Source: an uncultured Propionibacteriaceae bacterium (GTDB lineage Bacteria; Actinomycetota; Actinomycetes; Propionibacteriales; Propionibacteriaceae). Taken from it: a stretch of DNA of 44,915 bases. This document shows, piece after piece, positions 1 through 7,313 of this stretch. Position numbers and translations under genes: made by a program. The notes beneath the pieces were generated by a model that saw only the letters and a list, made by a program, of their open reading frames with translations, did no database searches and was not told the origin of the DNA. The DNA lies in assembly GCA_937965785.1 (NCBI GenBank), contig CALCKT010000017.1:1-44915 (forward strand), written 5' to 3'. Positions within the stretch are counted from its first letter, which is position 1. The number at the start of each line of letters is the position of its first letter.

Positions 1-22
1 CCTTCTTGATCCAGCCAACCAT
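1..22 (-). CDS. Possible 5' end of a gene leaving the window
   Basis: On the minus strand an ATG at 22-20 is preceded by GGAG with about 5 bases spacing and opens a frame (MVGWIKK) that runs off the left edge. Only seven codons are visible, so no function can be given. If real, it is divergent from the epimerase gene, and bases 23-238 would hold both promoters; I see two TTGAAC boxes (94-99 and 114-119) there but no convincing -10 partner. Confidence 0.3.
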
Positions 23-238
23 GATGTCTCCAAGTCTCAAGGGGGAAGGGACTCACACAAGCGTCTACCAGTTTGCATCACCCGGAGTTCTGCTTGAACC
101 TGACGCGCCGCTGTTGAACTTCACAGTATCCCACCTCGGCCACCTTCAACCTTTCACGCCGCGCCATTGCATCGCACGCGGCATTCTCCACCCACCCCAG
201 CGCCGTGGTTCCACCGGCCGGGTGAAAGAATGGCCGCT

Positions 239-688
239 ATGGAGAACCAAGACCTTTTCATCTGCATCGATCACGTCGGCCTGGCCGTTCAGGACCTCGA
301 CGAGGCCATCAAGTTCCATTCCGAGGTCTTCGGGTGGCGCGAGTTGCACCGCGAGGTCAACGAGGAGCAGGGCGTCGTGGAAGCCATGATCGGCACCGGA
401 ACCCAGGGCGAGGAGAACGCCAAGATCCAGCTCCTGGCCCCCCTCAACGAGAACTCCACCATCGCGAAATGGCTGAACCGCAACGGCGGCCCCGGCATCC
501 AGCAGCTCGCCTACCGCGTGCACGACCTGGATCACGTGAGCGCCGTCCTGCGTGAGCGCGGCCTCAGGCTGCTGTTCCCGGAGGCCAAGCGGGGAACCGC
601 CGATTCCCGCATCAACTTCGTCCACCCGAAGGATGCCGGCGGTGTCCTCCTGGAGCTGGTGGAACCCGCCAAGAATGCCTCTCACTGA
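239..688 (+). CDS. mce: Methylmalonyl-CoA epimerase
   Basis: Interconverts (2R)- and (2S)-methylmalonyl-CoA in the B12-dependent propionate/succinate pathway. The 149-residue product is a VOC/glyoxalase-fold protein: one metal-binding His lies at position 12 in FICIDHVG, and the C-terminal half carries the second repeat with INFVHPK and a Glu in LLELVEP. The start at 239 gives an N-terminus (MENQDLFICIDH) that lines up with the Propionibacterium enzyme, placing His12 identically; an ATG at 230 is an in-frame alternative but sits almost on top of the GTGAAAG sequence. Length matches the family (about 148). A hairpin follows the stop, so it is probably a single-gene unit. In mycobacteria this gene also lies close to nucS, as here. 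Confidence 0.95.
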   Translation: MENQDLFICIDHVGLAVQDLDEAIKFHSEVFGWRELHREVNEEQGVVEAMIGTGTQGEENAKIQLLAPLNENSTIAKWLNRNGGPGIQQLAYRVHDLDHVSAVLRERGLRLLFPEAKRGTADSRINFVHPKDAGGVLLELVEPAKNASH

Positions 689-700
689 GGTCTTTTCGGT

Positions 701-734
701 AGCGCCGGCGGATGCCCTCGCGTCCGTCGGCGCT
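701..734 (+). terminator. Hairpin downstream of mce
   Basis: AGCGCCGGCGGA (701-712) and TCCGTCGGCGCT (723-734) form a 12-pair stem with one G-U pair around a 10-base loop. No U-run follows, as is common for actinobacterial terminators. It lies 12 bases past the mce stop and 57 bases before the next start. Confidence 0.45.
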
Positions 735-791
735 TCCACGCCTACTCCGGGGTAGGCTCAGTACCGACCCGTGCCAAGCCAGGAGACAACA

Positions 792-1886
792 ATGACCGAT
801 GTTCGTGCTGAGATCGAGGAGGAGACCGGCCTCAACCTCTTCGAGGACAAGGCCAGTGCCGTCGGGGGGTTCCCCCACGCCATGCTCGGCTATGACAAGC
901 AGGCGGTGGATTCCTACATCCAGGATCTGGAGCAGCGACTACTTGAGATGAAGGTGCAGCTGCGGGAGCAACGTCGGGAGACGAGCTTCGTGCGGGCGCA
1001 GGTCGGGACCACGGACTTCGCCAAGCTGGGTGCCCATGCCCGTGGCCTGCTGGAGGCCGCGGAAGCGCAGGCGGCCGAACTGGTGCGCCTGGCGGAGGCC
1101 GAATCCGACCGGCTCCGGCAGGAGGCCCGCCTGGCCGCGGCGGCGGCCAGGGAGGCCGCCCAGCAGGAGGCCGACGACGTGCGTCTGTCCGGGCTGGCCA
1201 GTCTCCGCAAGCTCCGCCAGGAGCAGGCCGAGGCCGGGCAGGCCGTGTTGGAGGCCGCCCGGCGCGATGCGAGCCTGGTCCGCGCCGACGCGGAGGCCCA
1301 GTCGAAGTCGTTGCTGGAGGAAACCTCACAGCGCATCAACGCGCAGCTGGAGGCTGCCCGGATCGATGCCGCCCGGATGCGTCAGGAGGCGGAGCGGGAC
1401 GCCACCGCTGCACGCCTGGCCACGGAGAAATCCACCGCCGCGGCCCTTTCGAAACAGGCGGAGACGCTCAGGAAGACCGAGGAGAACGTCAGCGCCCAGC
1501 TCGCCGAGGCGAGGACTCGTTCCGAGGCCGCCACCAAGCAGATCGAGGAAGCCCGCGCAGAGGCCATCAAGATCCGCGAGTCCGCTGTGGAGGAGGCCGA
1601 ACAGATCCGCACCACCGCCACCCGCGAGGCCGAGGCGACGCTGTCGGCTATGCGCGAGGAGGTGCGCCAGAAACAGGAGCAGCTCGAGGAGCAGGTGGCC
1701 TGGCGCAAGGAACAGCTCGAACGTGAGGTGGCCGCCCTGCTGGCACGCCGGACCTCGATCGTCGCCTCCATGCAGAACCTGCGCGCCATGGCCGAGGAAG
1801 CCGTACCCGACATGGAACTCACCGAGATCATCAGCGGCGGCGAGGTGACGGCCCCGCAGCCACGGGAACACAAGCAGGCGAAGTGA
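792..1886 (+). CDS. DivIVA-domain coiled-coil protein
   Basis: A 364-residue acidic, Ala/Glu/Arg-rich protein. Residues 27-55 (FPHAMLGYDKQAVDSYIQDL) match the N-terminal membrane-curvature domain of the DivIVA/Wag31 family, including the Gly-Tyr-Asp and Val-Asp pairs; nearly everything after that to about residue 345 is heptad-like coiled coil. Start chosen at 792 because AGGAG lies at 781-785; an upstream in-frame ATG at 771 lacks such a site. DivIVA proteins mark poles and septa and scaffold growth machinery. This copy is not in the usual ftsZ-sepF cluster and is translationally coupled (GTGA) to a multi-span permease, which suggests a scaffold paired with a membrane partner rather than Wag31 itself. 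Precise role unknown. Confidence 0.8.
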   Translation: MTDVRAEIEEETGLNLFEDKASAVGGFPHAMLGYDKQAVDSYIQDLEQRLLEMKVQLREQRRETSFVRAQVGTTDFAKLGAHARGLLEAAEAQAAELVRLAEAESDRLRQEARLAAAAAREAAQQEADDVRLSGLASLRKLRQEQAEAGQAVLEAARRDASLVRADAEAQSKSLLEETSQRINAQLEAARIDAARMRQEAERDATAARLATEKSTAAALSKQAETLRKTEENVSAQLAEARTRSEAATKQIEEARAEAIKIRESAVEEAEQIRTTATREAEATLSAMREEVRQKQEQLEEQVAWRKEQLEREVAALLARRTSIVASMQNLRAMAEEAVPDMELTEIISGGEVTAPQPREHKQAK

Positions 1887-3238
1887 CGGCCCCCGACCCC
1901 GGGGCCAAGGACGACCTCCCGGTCCCCGAGGATGCGGGAGGGGTTCCCGAGACCGTCGCGGAGGAGTCGCCCTCCCCCGCGACGCAGTCCACCGAACAAC
2001 CGGCCCCCGAACCGGTCCGTCCCGCCGCGGATTCAAGGCGGAGGAAAAGGTTCGGGGCGTTCAGGGGCAAGACGCTGCCGGGTGGGTTCGGGCAGTTCTT
2101 CGGGGGCCTTTTCGGCAACGCCCGCAAGGGTGCGAAACAGCTCCTGACACCCACCCCCGAGGAACCGGTGCTCCCCGTGCCTCCGGTGGTGGTGCAGAAC
2201 GAGACGAAACTGCTGAACCATTCCCCGTTCTCCATCGGGTTCTTCGGCGCCCTCGGGGTGCTCGTCGCGATCAGCCTCATGGTTGCCGTGGCGCAGGTGC
2301 AGAACATCCTCATCCTGGTGGTGCTCTCCCTGTTCCTGGCCCTGGGCCTCAGCCCCGCCGTCGAGTTCTTCACCAGACGCCGGGTGCCCCGCGGGCTGGC
2401 GGTGTTTTTCGTGACGGTCACCCTGCTGGGGATCATCGTGCTGGGGGTCACCGCGCTGGTTCCGTTGATGACGAACCAGGTGCAGTCCCTCGCATTCAGG
2501 GTGCCCTACTGGATAGCGATGCTGGCGACCAATGATCAGGTGGCCCGCTGGGACGCCCAGTACAACCTGCTCGAGACGGCCCAGCGTTATCTCGCCTCGG
2601 GTGGGTTGGTGCAGAACCTGTTCGGCGGTATCTGGGGGGCCGGTGTGCTGGTGGCCAACCTCATCTTCTCCGTGATCATGACGCTGGTGCTCACCATCTA
2701 TTTCCTGGCCTCGCTGCCCGCCATCAAGGAGATCATCTACAAGCTGGCCCCTGCGAGCCGGCGTGCCCGTTCCCGCTACCTGGCCGACGAGATCTTCCGC
2801 GGGGTCTCGGGGTACATCACCGGAATGTTCATGATCGTCGCGGTGGCCTCGGGATGCAGCTTCATATTCATGAACATCATCGGGCTCGGTGCTTACTCGC
2901 TGGCGTTGTCGTTCATCGTCGCCCTGTTCTGTTTCATTCCCCTGGTGGGTTCCTCACTGGCCATGCTCGCGGTCGCCCTGGTCGGTTTCGCCACCTCCCC
3001 GACCATCGGCATAGCCACCATCATCTACTTCCTGATCTACCAGCAGTTCGACGCCTACATCCTCTACCCCACGGTCATGAAACGTACGGTGAAGGTACCC
3101 GGGGCGCTCGTCGTGCTGTCCGCTCTGATCGGCGGCATCCTGCTGGGGGTGATCGGCGCCCTGATAGCCATCCCGACGACGGCCGCCCTGCTGCTGCTCT
3201 ACCGCGAGGTGGTCCAGCCCCACCTGGATGCCAGTTAG
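1883..3238 (+). CDS. AI-2E family (PerM/YdiK-like) transporter
   Basis: A 451-residue integral membrane protein. About 110 N-terminal residues are polar, Pro/Glu-rich and then basic (SRRRKRFGAF), probably cytoplasmic; hydrophobic segments follow from about residue 115, and the C-terminal pore region contains a GIATIIYFLIYQQFD-type stretch and LIGGILLGVIGALIAIP, typical of PF01594. The GTG start overlaps the preceding stop as GTGA. Family members have been linked to autoinducer-2 export or ion/proton exchange, and the substrate cannot be told from sequence. The long polar N-terminus is unusual for the family and could contact the coupled DivIVA-domain protein; that is inference. Confidence 0.88.
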   Translation: MTAPDPGAKDDLPVPEDAGGVPETVAEESPSPATQSTEQPAPEPVRPAADSRRRKRFGAFRGKTLPGGFGQFFGGLFGNARKGAKQLLTPTPEEPVLPVPPVVVQNETKLLNHSPFSIGFFGALGVLVAISLMVAVAQVQNILILVVLSLFLALGLSPAVEFFTRRRVPRGLAVFFVTVTLLGIIVLGVTALVPLMTNQVQSLAFRVPYWIAMLATNDQVARWDAQYNLLETAQRYLASGGLVQNLFGGIWGAGVLVANLIFSVIMTLVLTIYFLASLPAIKEIIYKLAPASRRARSRYLADEIFRGVSGYITGMFMIVAVASGCSFIFMNIIGLGAYSLALSFIVALFCFIPLVGSSLAMLAVALVGFATSPTIGIATIIYFLIYQQFDAYILYPTVMKRTVKVPGALVVLSALIGGILLGVIGALIAIPTTAALLLLYREVVQPHLDAS

Positions 3239-3248
3239 GATTTGTCCC

Positions 3249-3941
3249 GTGCGCCTCGTCATTGCCCAGTGCCAGGTCGACTACACGGGTAGGTTGACCG
3301 CCCACCTCCCCATGGCCAAACGACTGATCATGTTGAAGGCCGATGGTTCCGTCTCCGTTCACGCGGATGACCGCGCGTACAAACCCCTGAACTGGATGAG
3401 CGCCCCCTGCACCCTCACCGTCGCCGAGGCCGATGAAGCGGCCCAGAAGGTCGGGGCGAGTTCCCTGTGGCTGGTTCGCTCCAAGTCCGGTGACACCCTC
3501 CGGATCGCCCTGGGTGAGGTGTTCCTGGACGTGGATCACGGTTTCGGTGTCGATCCGGGGCTCCAGAAGGACGGGGTCGAGGCACACCTGCAGGCCCTGC
3601 TCGCCGAACATCCCGCCACCTTCGGGGAGGGATGGCAGGTGGTCAAGCGCGAGTTCTACACCCCGATCGGCCCGGTTGACCTGCTGCTGCGCGACGCGGA
3701 CGGGACGCACTTCGCGGTGGAGGTGAAACGGCGGGGCGAGATCGACGGCGTGGAGCAGCTGACCCGGTACCTGGAGCTGATGAACCGCGACCCGCAGCTG
3801 GCCCCCGTGAAGGGGATTTTCGCCGCCCAGCAGATCAAACCGCAGGCGGCCACCCTCGCAGCGGACCGGGGCATCGCGTGCCAGCTGCTGGACTACGACG
3901 CGCTGCGGGGAATGGACAATTCCGAGGATCGGCTGTTCTGA
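3249..3941 (+). CDS. nucS: Mismatch-specific endonuclease NucS/EndoMS
   Basis: Cleaves both strands at certain mismatches; it is the core of the non-canonical, MutS/L-independent mismatch repair of actinobacteria and archaea. The 230-residue product has the N-terminal DNA-binding/dimerisation domain (MRLVIAQCQVDYTGRLTAHL, VHADDRAYKPLNWM) and a C-terminal PD-(D/E)XK nuclease with Asp144, Glu158 and Lys160 (GPVD...AVEVK). It ends in EDRLF, resembling the C-terminal beta-clamp-binding tail described for actinobacterial EndoMS. Start is GTG 3249 with AGGAT upstream, avoiding the overlap an earlier start would give. Its stop shares one base with the next gene. Confidence 0.95.
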   Translation: MRLVIAQCQVDYTGRLTAHLPMAKRLIMLKADGSVSVHADDRAYKPLNWMSAPCTLTVAEADEAAQKVGASSLWLVRSKSGDTLRIALGEVFLDVDHGFGVDPGLQKDGVEAHLQALLAEHPATFGEGWQVVKREFYTPIGPVDLLLRDADGTHFAVEVKRRGEIDGVEQLTRYLELMNRDPQLAPVKGIFAAQQIKPQAATLAADRGIACQLLDYDALRGMDNSEDRLF

Positions 3942-4216
3942 TGGCGCGGCGACCCTCGAAACACCTGCGTCCCCCGCGTCCCCTCGACACGTCCCGTCAC
4001 GTCTCTAGGCGGGTCACCTCGGCGGGTTCCTTCCTGGTGCGGGAAGTGCCCGGGGATCGTGCCCTGAAGTCGTACACCTGTCCCGGGTGCAACAATCCGA
4101 TCCCCGTCGGCATGGCCCACCTGGTGGCGTGGCCCGAGGAACCCGGGTTCGGTTTCGGGTCCGGGGTGGAACAGCGCCGCCACTGGCATTCGCACTGCTG
4201 GAGAGTGAATCGATGA
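3941..4216 (+). CDS. Small conserved Cys/His-rich protein linked to nucS
   Basis: A 91-residue basic protein. The N-terminal 45 residues are Arg/Pro-rich. The second half has a CPGC pair (Cys47, Cys50), His60 and a compact HWHSHC cluster (81-86), consistent with one structural zinc site. The ATG overlaps the nucS stop by one base (TGATG) and its own stop overlaps the next start (ATGA), so the three genes should be co-translated. A protein of similar size follows nucS in Mycobacterium (Rv1322, next to Rv1321). Function unknown; a nucleic-acid-binding or NucS-accessory role is possible but unproven. Confidence 0.8.
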   Translation: MARRPSKHLRPPRPLDTSRHVSRRVTSAGSFLVREVPGDRALKSYTCPGCNNPIPVGMAHLVAWPEEPGFGFGSGVEQRRHWHSHCWRVNR

Positions 4217-5001
4217 TCCATGGAGTCACCGCGGGTTCGGGTCCGGCGCAGGTGGTGTTCCTGCACGGCCTGTTCGGCCAGGGCAGGAACTTCGCCCGGA
4301 TCGCGACCGCCCTGGCCGGGGTCGCGACCTGTCACCTGCTCGACCTGCCCAATCACGGTTCCTCGTCCTGGACGGTCGGTTTCACCCTGGACGGCCAGGC
4401 CGAGCACATAGCCCGCTGGCTGCGGGAGAACTTCGACGGCCCCGTCGCCCTGGTGGGGCATTCGCTGGGTGGAAAACTGGCCATGCGGTTGGCACTGGCC
4501 CATCCCGAGCTGGTCGATCGCCTTCTGGTGGCGGACATCTCCCCCGTCCCGAGCGACGGCCCCACCGGGTTCGCCCCCCTGGTGGCGGCCATGCGCAGCC
4601 TGGACCTGGAACACCTGGCGAGCCGTACCGAGGCCAGCCAGCGGCTCGCCGACGCGATTCCCGACCCGCAGGTCCGTGGTTTCCTCCTGCAGAACCTGCG
4701 CCGGCTCGGTGGGGACTGGGCATGGAAGGCCAACCTGGATCTGCTCGGTGATTCCCTCCGGCTCATCGGGGGCTGGCCGAGAACGGATGCGGTCTACGAC
4801 GGTCCCGTCTGGTGGGTGGCGGGGGGACGATCCACCTACGTCCTCCCGGAGCACGCCGAACCGATGCGCCGGTTGTTTCCCCGGGTCGTCACGATAACCC
4901 TCAAACGCGCGGGCCACTGGGTGCACGCCGACGAACCGGAGGCCTTCACCTCCATCTGCACCGAGTTCCTGGCCTCGCCCGCCACCGTCAGCTCAGCGTG
5001 A
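4213..5001 (+). CDS. Alpha/beta hydrolase (YbfF-like esterase)
   Basis: A 262-residue cytoplasmic hydrolase. It shows the oxyanion HG motif (VVFLHGLFGQGRNF), the nucleophile elbow GHSLGG with Ser84 and a C-terminal GHWVHADEP with the catalytic His near 235. The HGLFG.G.NF signature and size are most like YbfF-type acyl esterases. Substrate unknown. ATG 4213 overlaps the upstream stop as ATGA, making this the last gene of the unit. The final 14 bases overlap the convergent cyclophilin gene. Confidence 0.85.
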   Translation: MIHGVTAGSGPAQVVFLHGLFGQGRNFARIATALAGVATCHLLDLPNHGSSSWTVGFTLDGQAEHIARWLRENFDGPVALVGHSLGGKLAMRLALAHPELVDRLLVADISPVPSDGPTGFAPLVAAMRSLDLEHLASRTEASQRLADAIPDPQVRGFLLQNLRRLGGDWAWKANLDLLGDSLRLIGGWPRTDAVYDGPVWWVAGGRSTYVLPEHAEPMRRLFPRVVTITLKRAGHWVHADEPEAFTSICTEFLASPATVSSA

Positions 5002-5671
5002 CCGAGCTGATGACGGCCTCGGCTATGGGACTCTTCCCATCGGTTTCGTCGACCCCCTGCGCCGCGATTCCCTGCACGACGGCCAGCCCGCCCTCGTCCA
5101 CGGTGCCGAAAACGGCGTAGTCGGGGCTGAGTTGGCTGTCCTCCCAGACGATGAAGAACTGCGACCCTGCGGTGTTGGGTCCACCGGTGTTCACCATCGC
5201 GACGGTTCCCTTGGGATAGGTGGCGAAGTTCCCCTCCTTCTCCAACCCGGTGGTCCGAGGGCCCAGTTCATCGGGGATCGTGTAGCCGGGCCCGCCCGTC
5301 CCGGTTCCGGTCGGATCCCCGCACTGGAGCACGAAGATGCCGTAATCGGTGAGCCGATGGCACCTGGTTTCGTCGAACCACCCCTGCTGCGCCAGGGACA
5401 TGAAGGAATTGATGGTGCACGGGGTGGCCGAGCGGTCCATCGTGATCTCCACGTCGCCCGCCGTCAGGTGGAGGGTCGCCTTGGTTTCCCCCGCGTTCAG
5501 GACGTCCTCGCCGCTGGGCGGGTCCACGGGCCTGACCGGTTCCCCACCCGGCGGGTAGGAGCAACTGACCGCCCGCCCGGTCTCATCCGCCGGGTTCGAC
5601 TGGTTCGCGTCGCTGCACCCGGTGAGGAGGAGAGCGGGAACCACCAAAGGAACAAAAGCCTTGAATGACAT
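4988..5671 (-). CDS. Lipoprotein cyclophilin-type peptidyl-prolyl isomerase
   Basis: A 227-residue protein with a lipoprotein signal ending LLLTGC (Cys19), an Asp/Pro-rich linker and a cyclophilin domain: the strand preceding CHRLTDYGIFVLQCGD, then YTIPDE and AMVNTGGPNTAGSQFFI, the classical active-site segment. It should be membrane-anchored outside the cytoplasm and assist folding of secreted proteins. ATG 5671 is preferred because a TACAAT box at 5684-5679 predicts mRNA starting one base before it; an in-frame ATG at 5680 lies inside that box. The 3' end overlaps the convergent hydrolase by 14 bases. Confidence 0.9.
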   Translation of the reverse strand: MSFKAFVPLVVPALLLTGCSDANQSNPADETGRAVSCSYPPGGEPVRPVDPPSGEDVLNAGETKATLHLTAGDVEITMDRSATPCTINSFMSLAQQGWFDETRCHRLTDYGIFVLQCGDPTGTGTGGPGYTIPDELGPRTTGLEKEGNFATYPKGTVAMVNTGGPNTAGSQFFIVWEDSQLSPDYAVFGTVDEGGLAVVQGIAAQGVDETDGKSPIAEAVISSVTLS

Positions 5672-5688
5672 CCCAGACATTGTAGATA
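5661..5688 (+). promoter_or_regulatory. Promoter of cobalamin adenosyltransferase gene
   Basis: TTGAAT (5661-5666), 16-base spacer, TAGATA (5683-5688). The predicted start point at about 5695 leaves only some four bases before ATG 5699, and no Shine-Dalgarno is present, so the mRNA is probably effectively leaderless. Confidence 0.5.
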
Positions 5689-5706
5689 AAGTTGCTCCAT
5701 GGTTAA
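5679..5706 (-). promoter_or_regulatory. Promoter of cyclophilin gene
   Basis: On the minus strand TTAACC (5706-5701), 16-base spacer, TACAAT (5684-5679); predicted start at about 5672, one base before ATG 5671. It overlaps the opposing promoter, and the -10 boxes of the two share bases 5683-5684. Confidence 0.45.
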
Positions 5707-6334
5707 CCTGACACGCATATACACCCGCACCGGCGATGCCGGAAACACCCGTCTCTCGGACAACGCCGAGGTGCCGAAGACCGACCTGCGGGTCGAGGCC
5801 TACGGGGCGGTCGACGAGACCAACTCGAATCTTGCGCTCGCGGTCGCCCACGGCGGGCTGCCGGAGCGGGTGGTGGAGATGCTCTCCCTGATCCGCAACG
5901 AACTCTTCGACGTCGGCGCGGACCTCAGCACTCCCCTGCACCCCAGTCCCCAGTACCCGCCGCTCCGCATCGAACAGTCCTCCATCGACCGGCTGGAGGA
6001 ATGGTGCGACGAACTCGGCACCGAACTGCCGTCCCTGCGTTCGTTCATCCTGCCGGGGGGCAGCCCCGCCGCCGCCCAGTTGCACGTCGCGCGCACGGTG
6101 TGCCGCCGCGCCGAGCGGGTGGCCTGGCGGGCGGCCCAGACACACGGAACCGAGCCGTCGGCGGAGCGCGGCGAGGGAGGGGTGAACCTGTTGGCGATCA
6201 CCTATCTGAACCGGCTGAGCGATCTACTGTTCAACATGTGCCGGACCGCGGCGGGCCCGGAAGGGGACGTCCTGTGGGTTCCGGGTACGGATCGCCAGCC
6301 CCCCGAGAAATCCCGCGGCCGCACGAAGAAGTGA
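5699..6334 (+). CDS. PduO-type ATP:cob(I)alamin adenosyltransferase
   Basis: Transfers adenosyl from ATP to cob(I)alamin, giving the cofactor needed by methylmalonyl-CoA mutase. The 211-residue protein starts with the ATP-binding IYTRTGDAGNTRLSD, followed by EAYGAVDETNSNL, and ends with the active-site helices RAERVAWRA and YLNRLSDLLFNMCR. Length and motifs fit the PduO family. It lies beside the ATP synthase/DUF2550 cluster, as its homologue does in mycobacteria. The substrate pathway links it to mce at the left of the window. No cobalamin riboswitch is visible upstream; there is no room for one between the two divergent genes. Confidence 0.93.
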   Translation: MVNLTRIYTRTGDAGNTRLSDNAEVPKTDLRVEAYGAVDETNSNLALAVAHGGLPERVVEMLSLIRNELFDVGADLSTPLHPSPQYPPLRIEQSSIDRLEEWCDELGTELPSLRSFILPGGSPAAAQLHVARTVCRRAERVAWRAAQTHGTEPSAERGEGGVNLLAITYLNRLSDLLFNMCRTAAGPEGDVLWVPGTDRQPPEKSRGRTKK

Positions 6335-6341
6335 GAACCGT

Positions 6342-6803
6342 TCACAGGGGTGAGTCGGCGCTGCCCGGCAGGTAGTGGCTCCCGGGCGGGGCCGACTCCA
6401 GCCAGGCCATCAGCCCCAGCACGTTTTCCAGATCCATGGCGAGGTTGTGCTCGTGCCCGGTGAAGCGGTCCTTGATCGTGACGATCCACGAACTGTCGAA
6501 CAGGACCACCTCTTCCAGGGCGGTGGCTACGCGGCGCCGCTGCCAGCTGGTTCCCGCGCGTGAGAAGGAACGGCTCGGCCGCAGCGCCAGCGAGAAGGCG
6601 CGGTACCAGTCGAGCCGGTCCCCGCGGTAGCGGGCGAAACCCAGCACCCAGCCGACTCCGGGCCCGCCGTCGCGCATCCTGTGGGCGCAGTCAAAAAGGC
6701 CGCCCTGGCGGGTGAGCCATCGGCGGCGTGCGTAGAGAAGAACAAAAGGGAGGATACAGAGGCAGGTGACGACCACGATTGTCGTGATCACTGTCAGCCC
6801 CAT
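6342..6803 (-). CDS. DUF2550 membrane protein
   Basis: A 153-residue protein with one N-terminal transmembrane segment (VITTIVVVTCLCILPFVLLY) followed by a soluble, Arg/Trp-rich domain. Proteins of this family sit directly downstream of atpC throughout actinobacteria (for example Rv1312). Function unknown. ATG 6803 is chosen over a TTG at 6809 because TATGTT at 6815-6810 lies exactly at -12 to -7 relative to it, suggesting a leaderless message. It is separated from atpC by a strong hairpin and so may be transcribed independently of the atp operon. Confidence 0.85.
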   Translation of the reverse strand: MGLTVITTIVVVTCLCILPFVLLYARRRWLTRQGGLFDCAHRMRDGGPGVGWVLGFARYRGDRLDWYRAFSLALRPSRSFSRAGTSWQRRRVATALEEVVLFDSSWIVTIKDRFTGHEHNLAMDLENVLGLMAWLESAPPGSHYLPGSADSPL

Positions 6804-6809
6804 GGACAA

Positions 6810-6815
6810 AACATA
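6810..6815 (-). promoter_or_regulatory. -10 box for leaderless DUF2550 mRNA
   Basis: TATGTT on the minus strand with six bases to ATG 6803, which would be position +1. The -35 region is weak (TCGTCT near 6838-6833). No Shine-Dalgarno is present at a suitable distance. Confidence 0.4.
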
Positions 6816-6836
6816 GCGTCATCACCTGCACAAGAC

Positions 6837-6878
6837 GAGCCGGGACACTCGCAGGAGATGTGCGAATTGTCCCGGCCC
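6837..6878 (-). terminator. Terminator-like hairpin after atpC
   Basis: GCCGGGACA and TGTCCCGGC (6868-6876 and 6839-6847) form nine perfect pairs, extendable on the minus strand by a G-U and a G-C pair; the loop itself contains a second TCGCA/TGCGA stem. It begins 16 bases after the atpC stop. Only a weak T-rich stretch (CGTCTTG) follows. Confidence 0.5.
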
Positions 6879-6893
6879 GCTGTGAAACCACCG

Positions 6894-7313
6894 TCAGTTA
6901 CCGGCTTGGTACCTCTCCCCCGCCCGGATCTGGGCGTTCAGGATGTGCAGGCGGTGCACCTGCTCATCCGTCGCCTCGCCCTTGCTGCGGAGGTGGCGCA
7001 GGTTGTGGGCCTCCAGATGGGCCTCCTCCAGGAGGATCTCCTCGGCAAGTTTTACCTCGTGACCGAGGATCCGGATGTGTCCCTGCGCCACGGCCAGCAA
7101 CCCGCCGTCAATGGCGAGGATCTCCGTCCGGCCCTCCGCCAAGACGATCTCCACCATGCAGGGCACCAGAGCGGCCATGAGCGGTTCGTGTCCCGGCAGG
7201 ATGCCGATGTCACCCTCGCTTGTGCGGGCGATGACGTTGACGACATCGCACTGCATGACCATCTTGTCCGCGGAGACGACCTCCAGCTTCAGCGGCTGAT
7301 ACCCCACGGTCAC
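6894..7313 (-). CDS. atpC: ATP synthase F1 epsilon subunit
   Basis: A 139-residue central-stalk subunit that couples rotation and can inhibit hydrolysis. It shows the N-terminal beta-sandwich (LEVVSADKMVMQCDVVNVIARTSEGDIGILPGHEP) and a C-terminal helical hairpin. GTG 7313 overlaps the atpD stop as GTGA. Last gene of the atp operon. Confidence 0.96.
   Translation of the reverse strand: MTVGYQPLKLEVVSADKMVMQCDVVNVIARTSEGDIGILPGHEPLMAALVPCMVEIVLAEGRTEILAIDGGLLAVAQGHIRILGHEVKLAEEILLEEAHLEAHNLRHLRSKGEATDEQVHRLHILNAQIRAGERYQAGN

Noticed and set aside
4748..4772. GGGAAT-N16-GTT on the minus strand resembling a SigR promoter
   Set aside because: It lies inside the hydrolase coding sequence on the opposite strand, with a spacer shorter than the 18 bases seen at sigR and no gene downstream in that direction.
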